From assembly GCA_017479265.1 (NCBI GenBank), contig JAFVCK010000074.1:1-46756 (forward strand): DNA of 46,756 bases. Reading direction: 5' to 3'. Source of the stretch: Bacteroidales bacterium (GTDB taxonomy: Bacteria > Bacteroidota > Bacteroidia > Bacteroidales > UBA932). Shown in pieces: positions 6,542-14,341 of the stretch (its first letter is position 1; every line of letters begins with the position of its first letter). Below the pieces are notes generated by a model. That model saw only the letters and a list, made by a program, of their open reading frames with translations. It did not search any database and was not told the DNA's origin. A program made the position numbers and the translations under genes.

Positions 6542-9442
6542 ATGAAATCTTACATGAAACTTTGTGCGGCGTGTCTGTTGTGTCTCGTCGCGGCCGGTTG
6601 CAGCCGGTACGATTACGAAACGGTCAAGGGAGACCCCATGGGGGCCAGGATTTACACCCTTGACAACGGTTTGAAGGTGTATATGAGCGTCAACAAGCAG
6701 ACTCCTCGCATACAGACCTACATAGCGGTGCATGCCGGAGGCAAGAACGACCCTGCCGACAACACGGGACTGGCCCATTACCTGGAGCATATAATGTTCA
6801 AGGGTACGCCCGGTTTCGGCACTTCCGACTATGAGGCCGAAAAGCCCATGATCGAGCGTATCCAGGCCCTCTACGATGTGTACAGGACCAAGACGGACCC
6901 TGCCGAAAGGGAGGCTATATACCATGAGATAGACTCTGTCAGCTACGAGGCCTCCAAGCTCGCCATCCCCAACGAGTATGACAAGCTGATGTCCCTGATA
7001 GGTTCAGAAGGGTCCAACGCCTTCACCTCCGAGGATGTCACCTGCTACCAGGAGGACATTCCTTCCAACCAGGTGGAGAACTGGGCCAAGGTCCAGTCGG
7101 ACCGCTTCAAGAACATGGTTGTCAGGGGCTTCCATACTGAGCTCGAAGCCGTCTATGAGGAAAAGAACAGGGGTCTCAACAATGACGGGGAGAAGGCTCT
7201 CGAGGCCGTGAACGCAGTGCTTTTCCCCAACCATCCTTACGGTACCCAGACAGTTATCGGCACCCAGGACCATCTGAAGAATCCCTCCATTACCGCCATA
7301 TTGAAGCAGAAGGCCGCATACTATGTGCCCAACAACTGCGCAATCTGCGTCAGCGGCGACTTCGACCCCGACGAGTTCGTTGCCATAGTGGAGAAATACT
7401 TCGGCGACTGGGAGCCCAATCCGGAAGTCCCCGTCTTCGAAATGCCCGAGGACCGGCCTCTTGCCTCACCCGTGGAAATGGATGTCTATGGTACCGAGTC
7501 CGAGTTCGTGATGCTTTCGTGGAAGTATCCCGGAGCCGCTACGGTGGACAGCGAAATAGCCGAGGTGGCCGGTAGCATACTCTACAACGGCATGGCCGGC
7601 CTGATGGACCTGGACCTTAACCAGCAGCAGAAAGTGCTTGGCGCTTACGGATTTACATACGGAATGTCCGACTACGGCGAGTTCATAGCCGAAGGTCTTC
7701 CCCAGCAGGGACAGAGCCTGGAGCAGGTACGCGACCTTATCCTCGGCGAAGTGGCCAGGCTGCGCAGCGGTGATTTCGACCCCGCCATCCTGAAGGCCGT
7801 GGTCGCAAACATGAAACTCCACCGCATGAACTCTCTCGAGCGCAACTCCCTAAGGGCCATGCTCTTCGTGGATTCCTTCATCAACGGTACTTCCTGGGAG
7901 TGGGAGACTTCCCGCATGGACCGTCTGGAGAAACTTACTCCGGAAGACATCTCCGCCTGGGCTTCCAAATACCTTGGCGACAACAATTACGCCCTGGTTT
8001 ACAAGCATATAGGCGAGGACAAGAGCATACGCAAGATAGAGGCTCCCAAGATTACCCCCATAGTGACCAACAGGGACAAGGAGAGCGCATTCCTGCGCGA
8101 GGTCGCCGACAGCAAGGTCAAGCCCATAGAGCCCGTGTTCGTGGACTATTCCAAGGATATGTCAGTGGCCGAGGCCTGCGGCATGGAGCTTCTCTACAAG
8201 CACAATGACTACAACGACCTCTCTTCCGTGTCCTTCGTATTCGACAAGGGACTGCTGGACAATCCCGCCCTTTCCATGGCTTTCAACTACCTCGGATACC
8301 TTGGCACTCCTACGGTTTCGGCTGAGGAATTCGCCGTCAGGATGTACTCCCTGGCCTGCACCTGGGCTCCGAGAGTGACAGACGGCAGCGTACGCATCAG
8401 CGTATCCGGTCTGGACGAGAACATAGGGGAGGCCCTTGACCTGGTGGCCGACCTGCTTGCCAACGCTACGCCCGACGAGGACGTTCTCGCCGCTCTGATA
8501 GCCGACGAACTGAAGGGCCGTGAGGACAGCAAATTCAGCCAGGGAGCCTGCCGCAACGCACTTCAGACCTATCTGCGCTATGGTCCCGAATATATAGCCG
8601 CCACCACGGTGCCCAGTGCGAAACTCTCCTCCATCAGCTCGGAGGAACTGCTTTCTGCCGTGCGCGAACTATCCGGCTATGTTCACACCATACTCTACTA
8701 CGGTCCCTCTGCCATGAAGGATGCCAAGGCTATGCTTGAAGAGCATCACAAGGTGGCCCCTAATCCTCTTCCTCTTGAGAAGAAGCATGCCGGGAGCCGC
8801 GTCATAGATGCCCCCGAGGTGCTGATTGCCCCCTATGAGGCCCGTCAGTTCAACTATGTCCAGTATTCCAACCGCGGAGAGAAGTTCGAAATCGGCCAGG
8901 ATGCTTACATAGACCTTTTCAACGAATACTTCGGAGGCGGAATGAACACCATTGTCTTCCAGGAGATGAGGGAATCCCGCGCCCTTGCCTACAGCGCAGG
9001 CGCCTGGCTGGCAACTCCTTCCTGGGCTGACGGAGTGTATTCCTTCTCGGCTTCCATAGGATCCCAGAACGACAAGCTCCGCAAGGCCGTGGAGGCCTTC
9101 GACGGCATAATCAACGACATGCCCCTGTCCGACAAGGCCTTCGACATAGCCAGGACTGCCATGGAAGCAAAACTGCGTACCAGCCGTACCGTCGGCTATT
9201 CCGTCCTTCTTTCCTACATGTCCGACCGCGAAATGGGCGTGGACGTATGCCGTGACCGTCTGGTGTTCGAGAAGCTTCCTTCCATCACCCTCGATGACCT
9301 CAAGGCCACCCAGGAGCGCTGGATAAAGGGCCGCACATACGCATACGGCATTCTCGGAGACACTTCCGACCTGGACATGGACTTCCTGCGTACCCTGGGT
9401 CCCGTCAAGGTACTTACCCTGGACGAGATTTTCGGCTACTAG
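6542..9442 (+). CDS. M16 family zinc metalloprotease, lipoprotein
   Basis: A 966-aa two-half M16 (insulinase/pitrilysin) peptidase, probably in the cell envelope and degrading peptides. A lipoprotein signal peptide ends in LVAAGC, with Cys20 the acylated residue. The inverted zinc motif HxxEH is at about residues 79-83 (HYLEH), followed by the ELEAVYEEKNRG region that supplies the third zinc ligand. The C-terminal half (about 560-966) lacks HxxEH, as usual for the inactive half, but keeps the R/Y substrate-binding region (RESRALAYSAGAW). ATG 6542 begins a normal signal peptide; ATG 6554 is a second option. Frame extension upstream would run through the tRNA and is not coding. It starts 14 bp after tRNA-Gly without a visible promoter of its own. 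It ends 2 bp from the convergent DUF4493 gene. Confidence 0.92.
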   Translation: MKSYMKLCAACLLCLVAAGCSRYDYETVKGDPMGARIYTLDNGLKVYMSVNKQTPRIQTYIAVHAGGKNDPADNTGLAHYLEHIMFKGTPGFGTSDYEAEKPMIERIQALYDVYRTKTDPAEREAIYHEIDSVSYEASKLAIPNEYDKLMSLIGSEGSNAFTSEDVTCYQEDIPSNQVENWAKVQSDRFKNMVVRGFHTELEAVYEEKNRGLNNDGEKALEAVNAVLFPNHPYGTQTVIGTQDHLKNPSITAILKQKAAYYVPNNCAICVSGDFDPDEFVAIVEKYFGDWEPNPEVPVFEMPEDRPLASPVEMDVYGTESEFVMLSWKYPGAATVDSEIAEVAGSILYNGMAGLMDLDLNQQQKVLGAYGFTYGMSDYGEFIAEGLPQQGQSLEQVRDLILGEVARLRSGDFDPAILKAVVANMKLHRMNSLERNSLRAMLFVDSFINGTSWEWETSRMDRLEKLTPEDISAWASKYLGDNNYALVYKHIGEDKSIRKIEAPKITPIVTNRDKESAFLREVADSKVKPIEPVFVDYSKDMSVAEACGMELLYKHNDYNDLSSVSFVFDKGLLDNPALSMAFNYLGYLGTPTVSAEEFAVRMYSLACTWAPRVTDGSVRISVSGLDENIGEALDLVADLLANATPDEDVLAALIADELKGREDSKFSQGACRNALQTYLRYGPEYIAATTVPSAKLSSISSEELLSAVRELSGYVHTILYYGPSAMKDAKAMLEEHHKVAPNPLPLEKKHAGSRVIDAPEVLIAPYEARQFNYVQYSNRGEKFEIGQDAYIDLFNEYFGGGMNTIVFQEMRESRALAYSAGAWLATPSWADGVYSFSASIGSQNDKLRKAVEAFDGIINDMPLSDKAFDIARTAMEAKLRTSRTVGYSVLLSYMSDREMGVDVCRDRLVFEKLPSITLDDLKATQERWIKGRTYAYGILGDTSDLDMDFLRTLGPVKVLTLDEIFGY

Positions 9443-9444
9443 GC

Positions 9445-10527
9445 TTATTCGAGGCTCCACCGGGTGATGTTCTTGACCCCCGGGATGCCGTAATAGGATT
9501 CGACTATATCCCCTCTGAGGAACACTTTTCGTCCCTTGTATGAGGGGTGGTCGAAAAGATTCAGTTCATCCCGAAGGTCTCCCTTGCGGAGCTCAACGGA
9601 AAGGCAGGATTCCTTGGAAGTGGAGGATGCCCTGGAGGTGATTGCTAGGTTGGTGGCTGAAGGGAAAGGCTCTTCGAAAACTATATTGCCCGAGGATTTG
9701 AAGGCACCGGCTATGTAGCCATAGACCCAGACATTCTCGGCACCGATATTGGATCTGGCGGTGGATATGTCCATCGCCTTTTCCTTGTCCGTACCCCTGT
9801 CGCCTGAGCCCTGGCCCCCGAGCACCAGTTCGCCCGCAGTCCAGTTCCTTGTGGTATCCACGGCAATGGAGAGATTGCCTCCGGAGGTCGAGGAGTTTCC
9901 TCCCGGAGCCGACACACGGACCGTAAGTATCTCCTTTGCAGCGAGTTCCCTTGTAAAGACCCTTTCTTCGCGGGAGCCCCGGGTCAGCAGTATGGAGACC
10001 TCTCCGGGCCTGAAAAATGCCGTCCTGGTCTCTTTGTATGCATACATCAGCTTGCCGTCCGCGGAGGACACGTACAGGACTCCGTCGGGATAGCTGTCAA
10101 GAAAGTCCGGGGCTATCTTCAGCCTTATTCCGGAGTTCATCTGGCTGCAGCTCAGCCTTACGTCAGTGACAGCCCCGGCCTTGACGATAACGCACTGGTC
10201 GTCACCGTATTGCGGAGCCGAGAACTTCGGCCCGGAAAAGACAATGCTCCGGGCGCAGACGGTGTAGCTGCCGGGATCCACCAGAAGGGATTCGGGCGAG
10301 GCCCCGAAAGTCCCGTCATAGATAACATTGCCCCCGGCATCCGTCACGGTGATAAGAAAGGCGCTGGTATCCGGGATTTCAGGGTTGGAAGCTTTGGTCC
10401 TGGCGTAGGCCTCATTTGCAAAATGCAGTCTGAGTTCGCCTTTGCCTTCGTCAGGGAGAATGGAGCAGGAAGTCAAGCAGAGGAGGATGGCCGCTGCGGC
10501 CAGGGCCCCCGTGAGGGTGTTTTTCAT
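9445..10527 (-). CDS. DUF4493/DUF6359-type surface lipoprotein of unknown function
   Basis: A 360-aa lipoprotein. The signal peptide ends in LLCLTSC (Cys21). The N-terminal part (about 30-220) reads like DUF4493, a Bacteroidota domain with Ig/fimbrillin-like strands (GELRLHF, DTSAFLITVTDAGG, LVDPGSYTVCARS). The last 105 residues (about 255-360: VWVYGYIAGAFKS ... GDIVESYYGIPGVKN) match the DUF6359 pattern, an OB-like small domain. A Gly/Ser-rich stretch separates them. Enzymatic residues are not evident; a binding or adhesin role is a guess. The gene is a monocistron: its 3' end meets the M16 gene tail to tail with 2 bp between, and upstream it is shielded by the terminator at about 10590. Confidence 0.75.
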   Translation of the reverse strand: MKNTLTGALAAAAILLCLTSCSILPDEGKGELRLHFANEAYARTKASNPEIPDTSAFLITVTDAGGNVIYDGTFGASPESLLVDPGSYTVCARSIVFSGPKFSAPQYGDDQCVIVKAGAVTDVRLSCSQMNSGIRLKIAPDFLDSYPDGVLYVSSADGKLMYAYKETRTAFFRPGEVSILLTRGSREERVFTRELAAKEILTVRVSAPGGNSSTSGGNLSIAVDTTRNWTAGELVLGGQGSGDRGTDKEKAMDISTARSNIGAENVWVYGYIAGAFKSSGNIVFEEPFPSATNLAITSRASSTSKESCLSVELRKGDLRDELNLFDHPSYKGRKVFLRGDIVESYYGIPGVKNITRWSLE

Positions 10528-10547
10528 ATATCCGTCGTTTTTGGCGG

Positions 10548-10555
10548 CGAATATA
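10548..10555 (-). promoter_or_regulatory. possible -7 box for the DUF4493 lipoprotein gene
   Basis: The minus strand reads TATATTCG, seven of eight matches to TAnnTTTG, 20 bp before the ATG at 10527 and downstream of the PUL terminator. No -33 element is clear. Confidence 0.4.
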
Positions 10556-10584
10556 ATAGATAAAACTGTTGTCTGGGGTCAGAA

Positions 10585-10627
10585 AGGTAAAAACTTGGAA
10601 CAACAAAAAAGTGTTGTCCCAAGTTTT
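10585..10627 (-). terminator. strong intrinsic terminator ending the 17-gene PUL operon
   Basis: Positions 10590-10605 and 10612-10627 form a 16-bp stem with a 6-nt loop. In minus-strand RNA the only irregular pair is a G-U wobble, and the stem is followed by a run of five U residues (10590 down to 10586). A T-run also follows on the plus strand (10630 onward), so it may work both ways. It sits 25 bp beyond the stop codon of the last PUL gene. Confidence 0.88.
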
Positions 10628-10652
10628 ACGTTTTTTACTGTTGAAAATCTTG

Positions 10653-11990
10653 TCAAATCTCCCAGCCGGGCTCGTAATTGCGGGTATAGAGCTTCTGAGC
10701 GTCGGGAGATCCTATTATCCGGCCGTTTTCAGGATTCACTTCAAGAGAATGTCCTACCCTCTGGGCTATGTTTCCGAGCTGCACGAGCTGGGTGCTTATG
10801 CAGGCGTTGCGTATGTCGGAGTTCAGGGCCGCGCCCTTGCGTATCGCATCGAACCAGTTGGAGAAGTGGAAGGTGTCGAGCTTCTCGCAGGGATTTATGA
10901 TGTTGGCAGGCTCGAAAGGATATTCGCTCAGTACCTGCTTTATGACATTGCCCTTGAGGTCGCAGATCTTGTACTCGTCTCCTCCGTTGAGGAAAATGCT
11001 GCCGTTCTCGCCATAGAAAGCCACTCCGAGGCCGGCTCCGTCGGAAGGCGTGCTGTTGCAGCTGCGACCTTCCCAGCAGCCTGAGGCCTGCTCTCCGAAC
11101 TGGAAGGTAATAAGCTGGGTGTCAGGGAATTCCCAGTCGTCGTCATAGCGGAAGCGTCCGCCTACGGAAGTGACCTGGGTAGGGTAGTCCACGCCGAGTC
11201 CCCAGCGCATTATATCCACGAAATGGGTGCCGTTGTTGAGGGCTTCGCCCGTGCCCCAGCGGTAGAACCAGTGCCAATTGTAGTGAATGTAGTTGTCGTG
11301 GAACTCACTAACTCTCGGGGCAGGTCCCTGCCAGAGGTCCCAGTCCAGGTTGGAAGGCACGGGGACAGCGCGGCCGCGTCCTATGGAAGGACGGTTGGCG
11401 GTGTACCATGTCCTGGCGTTGCGCACCCTTCCTATGGAGCCGTCTCGGATTTCCTGTATGGCCGCAATGATATTGGGCCAGGAACGCCTCTGGTTGCCGG
11501 CTGTTATGACCTTGCCGTACTTCGCTGCGGCGGCAAGGAGAGCCTCGTTCTCTGAAGGACAGTAACTTGTGGGTTTCTCCAGATAGACATGCTTTCCGGC
11601 CTGCATGGCCATGATTGCGGCTTTGGCGTGCCAATGGTCAGGCATGGCGATGACCACGGCATCCATGCCCTTGTATTCGAGGAAACGCCTTATGTCCTGG
11701 TATCCGGCGGGGCGGTTGCCTGCCACCTTGCGGACCTGGTCCTGGGTCTTTGCGAGAGCGCCGAGGTCGCAATCGCAGAGCGCGGTCACCTGGCATCCGG
11801 GCATTTTGGCAAAGCCTGTGGCAAGGGCGAATCCCCTGGAATTCACTCCTATCACGCCAACCCTTATCCTGTCGTTGGCTCCGGCTACCGAAGCTGAGCT
11901 TGCGGCCGGGGTCCCGCCGCGAAGCCCTTGGGCGGAGAGAGCCGCTGCACCGGCAACGGCAATCTTGAGAAAGTCTCTTCTGCTTGTCAT
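10653..11990 (-). CDS. Tat-exported Gfo/Idh/MocA family oxidoreductase (445 aa)
   Basis: NAD(P)-dependent oxidoreductase of the Gfo/Idh/MocA family, expected to oxidise or reduce a sugar or sugar derivative in the periplasm. The protein begins MTSRRDFLKIAVAGAAAL: a twin-arginine signal (SRRDFLK) followed by an Ala-rich stretch, so it is probably exported folded with cofactor bound. The Rossmann start is IRVGVIGVNSRG (about 43-54), and the conserved EKP motif is EKPTSYCPSE. The C-terminal half (from about residue 190) contains the family's substrate domain, including NNGTHFVDIMRWGLGVD. The ATG at 11988-11990 is chosen because it starts the Tat signal; the longer frame overlaps the upstream gene. 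Last gene of the PUL operon, 2 bp after a tiny membrane-protein gene, followed by a strong terminator. Its exact substrate is unknown. Confidence 0.9.
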   Translation of the reverse strand: MTSRRDFLKIAVAGAAALSAQGLRGGTPAASSASVAGANDRIRVGVIGVNSRGFALATGFAKMPGCQVTALCDCDLGALAKTQDQVRKVAGNRPAGYQDIRRFLEYKGMDAVVIAMPDHWHAKAAIMAMQAGKHVYLEKPTSYCPSENEALLAAAAKYGKVITAGNQRRSWPNIIAAIQEIRDGSIGRVRNARTWYTANRPSIGRGRAVPVPSNLDWDLWQGPAPRVSEFHDNYIHYNWHWFYRWGTGEALNNGTHFVDIMRWGLGVDYPTQVTSVGGRFRYDDDWEFPDTQLITFQFGEQASGCWEGRSCNSTPSDGAGLGVAFYGENGSIFLNGGDEYKICDLKGNVIKQVLSEYPFEPANIINPCEKLDTFHFSNWFDAIRKGAALNSDIRNACISTQLVQLGNIAQRVGHSLEVNPENGRIIGSPDAQKLYTRNYEPGWEI

Positions 11991-11992
11991 AT

Positions 11993-12232
11993 CTAGAATA
12001 ACTTTTTGAATATCAATACTATAATGAAGACCGCAAGGCGCACGGCCCAAAGGGCTGCATAAAGGCACAGGGCCAGGGTCAGCATGAACCCCACCTGGGT
12101 GAACAGTTCGGACCAGGGCCGCTCATAATATATGATGGCTCCTATGTTGGTGGCTATTGCCGCCGCCAGACAGCCCAGCAGTATGAACAACTCTCGCCGG
12201 AGCGATTTTCCGCGTATTACCAAATCTTTCAT
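11993..12232 (-). CDS. small integral membrane protein (79 aa)
   Basis: A 79-aa protein with a short basic N-terminus (MKDLVIRGKSLRRE) and two hydrophobic stretches at about residues 15-34 and 46-76, the second long enough for one long or two short helices, ending in a basic FKKLF. I do not know a characterised family. Its reality is supported by tight packing: it begins 4 bp after the 439-aa oxidoreductase gene and ends 2 bp before the 445-aa one, in the same direction, with a good ATG. An inferred role is a membrane partner or anchor for the exported oxidoreductases. Confidence 0.72.
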   Translation of the reverse strand: MKDLVIRGKSLRRELFILLGCLAAAIATNIGAIIYYERPWSELFTQVGFMLTLALCLYAALWAVRLAVFIIVLIFKKLF

Positions 12233-12236
12233 AGGT

Positions 12237-13556
12237 TCAGAACTTCATGTAAGGAATCTTGTACTGCTCGGGGAATTCTATGGTGCGTCCCTCTTCCATG
12301 GCCATGTTTCCAAGCAGGCACAGGGTGGTGGCGCAATAGGCTTCTTCCACTACGTTTTCGGCCCTGCGGCCGCTCAGGCAGGCATCGCAGAATGCTGACA
12401 GTATGATATCGGAGCCGTCGTTGTCGGCCGCGACCATGCTCTGGCCTGCATTCACGCTGACCTTGCCGCTTATGACGGGGTGGGGAGTGAACCGGGACTG
12501 CAATTCCGGCCTCCAGGACGGCCCTGCGGCCGGAATAGAAGCGAAGGTCCGGGTCTTTATCTGCTGGAGCAGCTGTTTCATTCCCGAATTGAGGTTGTCG
12601 TTCTCAAGGTAGAAAACGCCCTTGGTGAGGTCCACTGTCCCGTCCTTGCACAGAATCTGGTCCTCCATGCCGTTGTACTTGTTCGAAATGAGGGACTCGT
12701 AGCATATTTTCCGGCCGTCGGAGTACCTGTAAGTCACATTGACGCTGTCATATACCTCGCGTCCGTCCTTCCAGTACACTATGTCGCCCATGCCGCAAAT
12801 CTGCGAAGGCATCTTGTCGATTGCCCAGTTGCAGACCTCTATCTGGTGGCAGGCGAGTTCGGTCATAAGGCCCGCGGAATACTCCTTGTACAGCCTCCAG
12901 TTGATTCTTCTCTCAAGCTCGGGTGAAGGCACCTCGCGCCTCCAGTCGGCGTTGCGGAACCAGTGGCAGCGCATTCCGACGACCTCGCCCAGGCTCCCTT
13001 CCCTTATCATCTGTATGCCCTTTATGTACTTCTCGTCGAACATTCTCTGCATGCAGTAGTACAGCACCCTGTCCGAGGAGCGGTATGCCTCATAGACGCT
13101 CTTGCACTCGTCCAGCGTAAGGGCCATGGCCTTTTCGCAGAAAACGTGCTTGCCCGCCGCCATCGCATCCAGGGTCATGCGGGCGTGAAGTCCCAGGGGA
13201 GTGGCTATTATGACTCCGTCTATCTCCTTGTCTTCCAGGAGTTTCCTGTAATCCGTATAGGTCCTCGCCGAGGGCACCATGGCGTGGGCGGCATCGAGAT
13301 TGACCTTATAGTCGTCACATAGCGCCACGACCTCGGCATGGGCAATGGAGCGCATCATCACCAGATGATACTGCCCCCTGGAACCGCATCCTATGAGGGC
13401 TATGCGCGCCTTTCTTCCCTTTGTGGAGGCAGGCTCGCCGGGGGTACAGGACGACAGCCAGGGAGCGGTCGAAAGCAGCGCCGCGCCTCCTGTCAGCAGT
13501 CCGAGTCCCTTGAGGAACCTTCTCAGTCCAAGGTCAGGCTCTTGAGTTTCTTTCAT
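12237..13556 (-). CDS. exported Gfo/Idh/MocA family oxidoreductase, Tat/lipoprotein-like signal (439 aa)
   Basis: Gfo/Idh/MocA-type dehydrogenase, 439 aa. The N-terminus has a twin-arginine-like motif (LRRFLKGLGLLTGG) followed by a possible lipobox LSSC at about residue 31, suggesting a folded lipoprotein exported by Tat. The Rossmann segment is ARIALIGCGSRGQYH. The usual EKP motif reads EKA (CEKAMALT), keeping the catalytic-region lysine. The C-terminal domain includes ELACHQIEVCNWAI and a Trp/Tyr-rich section. The ATG at 13554-13556 overlaps the apbE-like stop codon as ATGA, indicating translational coupling; a frame reaching to 14084 only runs over the apbE-like gene and is rejected. It belongs to the redox block at the end of the PUL. 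Substrate unknown. Confidence 0.87.
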   Translation of the reverse strand: MKETQEPDLGLRRFLKGLGLLTGGAALLSTAPWLSSCTPGEPASTKGRKARIALIGCGSRGQYHLVMMRSIAHAEVVALCDDYKVNLDAAHAMVPSARTYTDYRKLLEDKEIDGVIIATPLGLHARMTLDAMAAGKHVFCEKAMALTLDECKSVYEAYRSSDRVLYYCMQRMFDEKYIKGIQMIREGSLGEVVGMRCHWFRNADWRREVPSPELERRINWRLYKEYSAGLMTELACHQIEVCNWAIDKMPSQICGMGDIVYWKDGREVYDSVNVTYRYSDGRKICYESLISNKYNGMEDQILCKDGTVDLTKGVFYLENDNLNSGMKQLLQQIKTRTFASIPAAGPSWRPELQSRFTPHPVISGKVSVNAGQSMVAADNDGSDIILSAFCDACLSGRRAENVVEEAYCATTLCLLGNMAMEEGRTIEFPEQYKIPYMKF

Positions 13557-14341
13557 AAATCGTATGTTTTGACTTCCGTTTCCGGAAAATTTTCCATTAT
13601 GCTCTCCCTTTCCTGCGGGGTGGCAATCATCATTGCGGTGCTCAGGACCTCCGCCTCCAGAGGGTCGCGGCCGACGACGGTCACTATCCTGCGGCTGTTC
13701 ACGGGGGTCCCGTCGCCGGGATTGATTATATGTCCGCTGTAAGAAGGCCTGTTTCCCGATACGGAAAGGCAGTTGTCCTTCAGGCAGACTTCGCACACCT
13801 GACCCTCCTCGTAGGGATTGGCGACGGATGTCTTCCAGCAGGGGCCGAAGGGGTGAGAGCCCATGGCCAGAATGGAACTGCTGCCGAAATCCACGAATGC
13901 GGAGGTCACTCCCCGGGATTCCATCAAGTCCTGTATGTATTTGAGCGCCAAGCCCTTGCCCATTCCTCCGAAATCCAGTTTCTCTCCGCCGGTGTCTATT
14001 GCTCCCGCGCTCCAGCGTAGTTTCCTGAAGTCGTGCTTGGTGATATCGAAAAGGCCTCCGGTGCGAAGCCACCATCCCGAACATATCTCCAGGACCGTCT
14101 GAAGGTCCGGGCTAAGGGTGCTTACAAGGCCCTCGTTTATCTTATATACCTCGCTTTCTGGAGAGAAGCGGCTCAGCAATCCGTCCATTCCGGCGAGATT
14201 CGAGCATATATTTTCCCATATATCTTGAGCCGGCCTCCTCTCAATGTCGCAGACCAGCATATCGAACCTCGTGCCCATCACAAGAGGAATGCTCCCGTGG
14301 AAGGCCCGTGACCCGGCTATATATGAAAAACTATTCTCCAT
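13553..14341 (-). CDS. divergent ApbE-like FAD:protein FMN transferase
   Basis: A 262-aa ApbE-family protein. Classical ApbE enzymes transfer FMN from FAD to a Thr/Ser of a target motif such as DxxTGAT. Family landmarks are visible: MGTRFD near the N-terminus, GGLFDITKHDFRKLRW, DFGGMGKGLALKYI, and HIINPGDGTPV. Two positions deviate: the usual V-N-L-G-G-N segment reads VDFGSSS, and the metal-binding D of the D-A-L-S-T motif is Glu (AEVLSTA). Most ApbE proteins are secreted or lipoproteins; this one shows no signal peptide from either start. I chose ATG 14339-14341 (MENSF), which overlaps the upstream gene by 11 bp; a start at 14365 would overlap by 35 bp. It sits between exported oxidoreductases and is coupled by ATGA to the next. 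No protein in the PUL shows a DxxTGAT target. Active transferase function is uncertain. Confidence 0.72.
   Translation of the reverse strand: MENSFSYIAGSRAFHGSIPLVMGTRFDMLVCDIERRPAQDIWENICSNLAGMDGLLSRFSPESEVYKINEGLVSTLSPDLQTVLEICSGWWLRTGGLFDITKHDFRKLRWSAGAIDTGGEKLDFGGMGKGLALKYIQDLMESRGVTSAFVDFGSSSILAMGSHPFGPCWKTSVANPYEEGQVCEVCLKDNCLSVSGNRPSYSGHIINPGDGTPVNSRRIVTVVGRDPLEAEVLSTAMMIATPQERESIMENFPETEVKTYDL

Noticed and set aside
12237-14084. Single 615-codon frame suggesting a fused oxidoreductase
   Set aside because: The extension covers the ApbE-like gene out of frame; the export signal begins at 13556.
13553-14341. ApbE-like gene as the dedicated flavinylation enzyme for Nqr
   Set aside because: It is translationally coupled into the PUL, 10 kb from nqr, lacks a signal peptide and has altered motif residues; a separate apbE is more likely.
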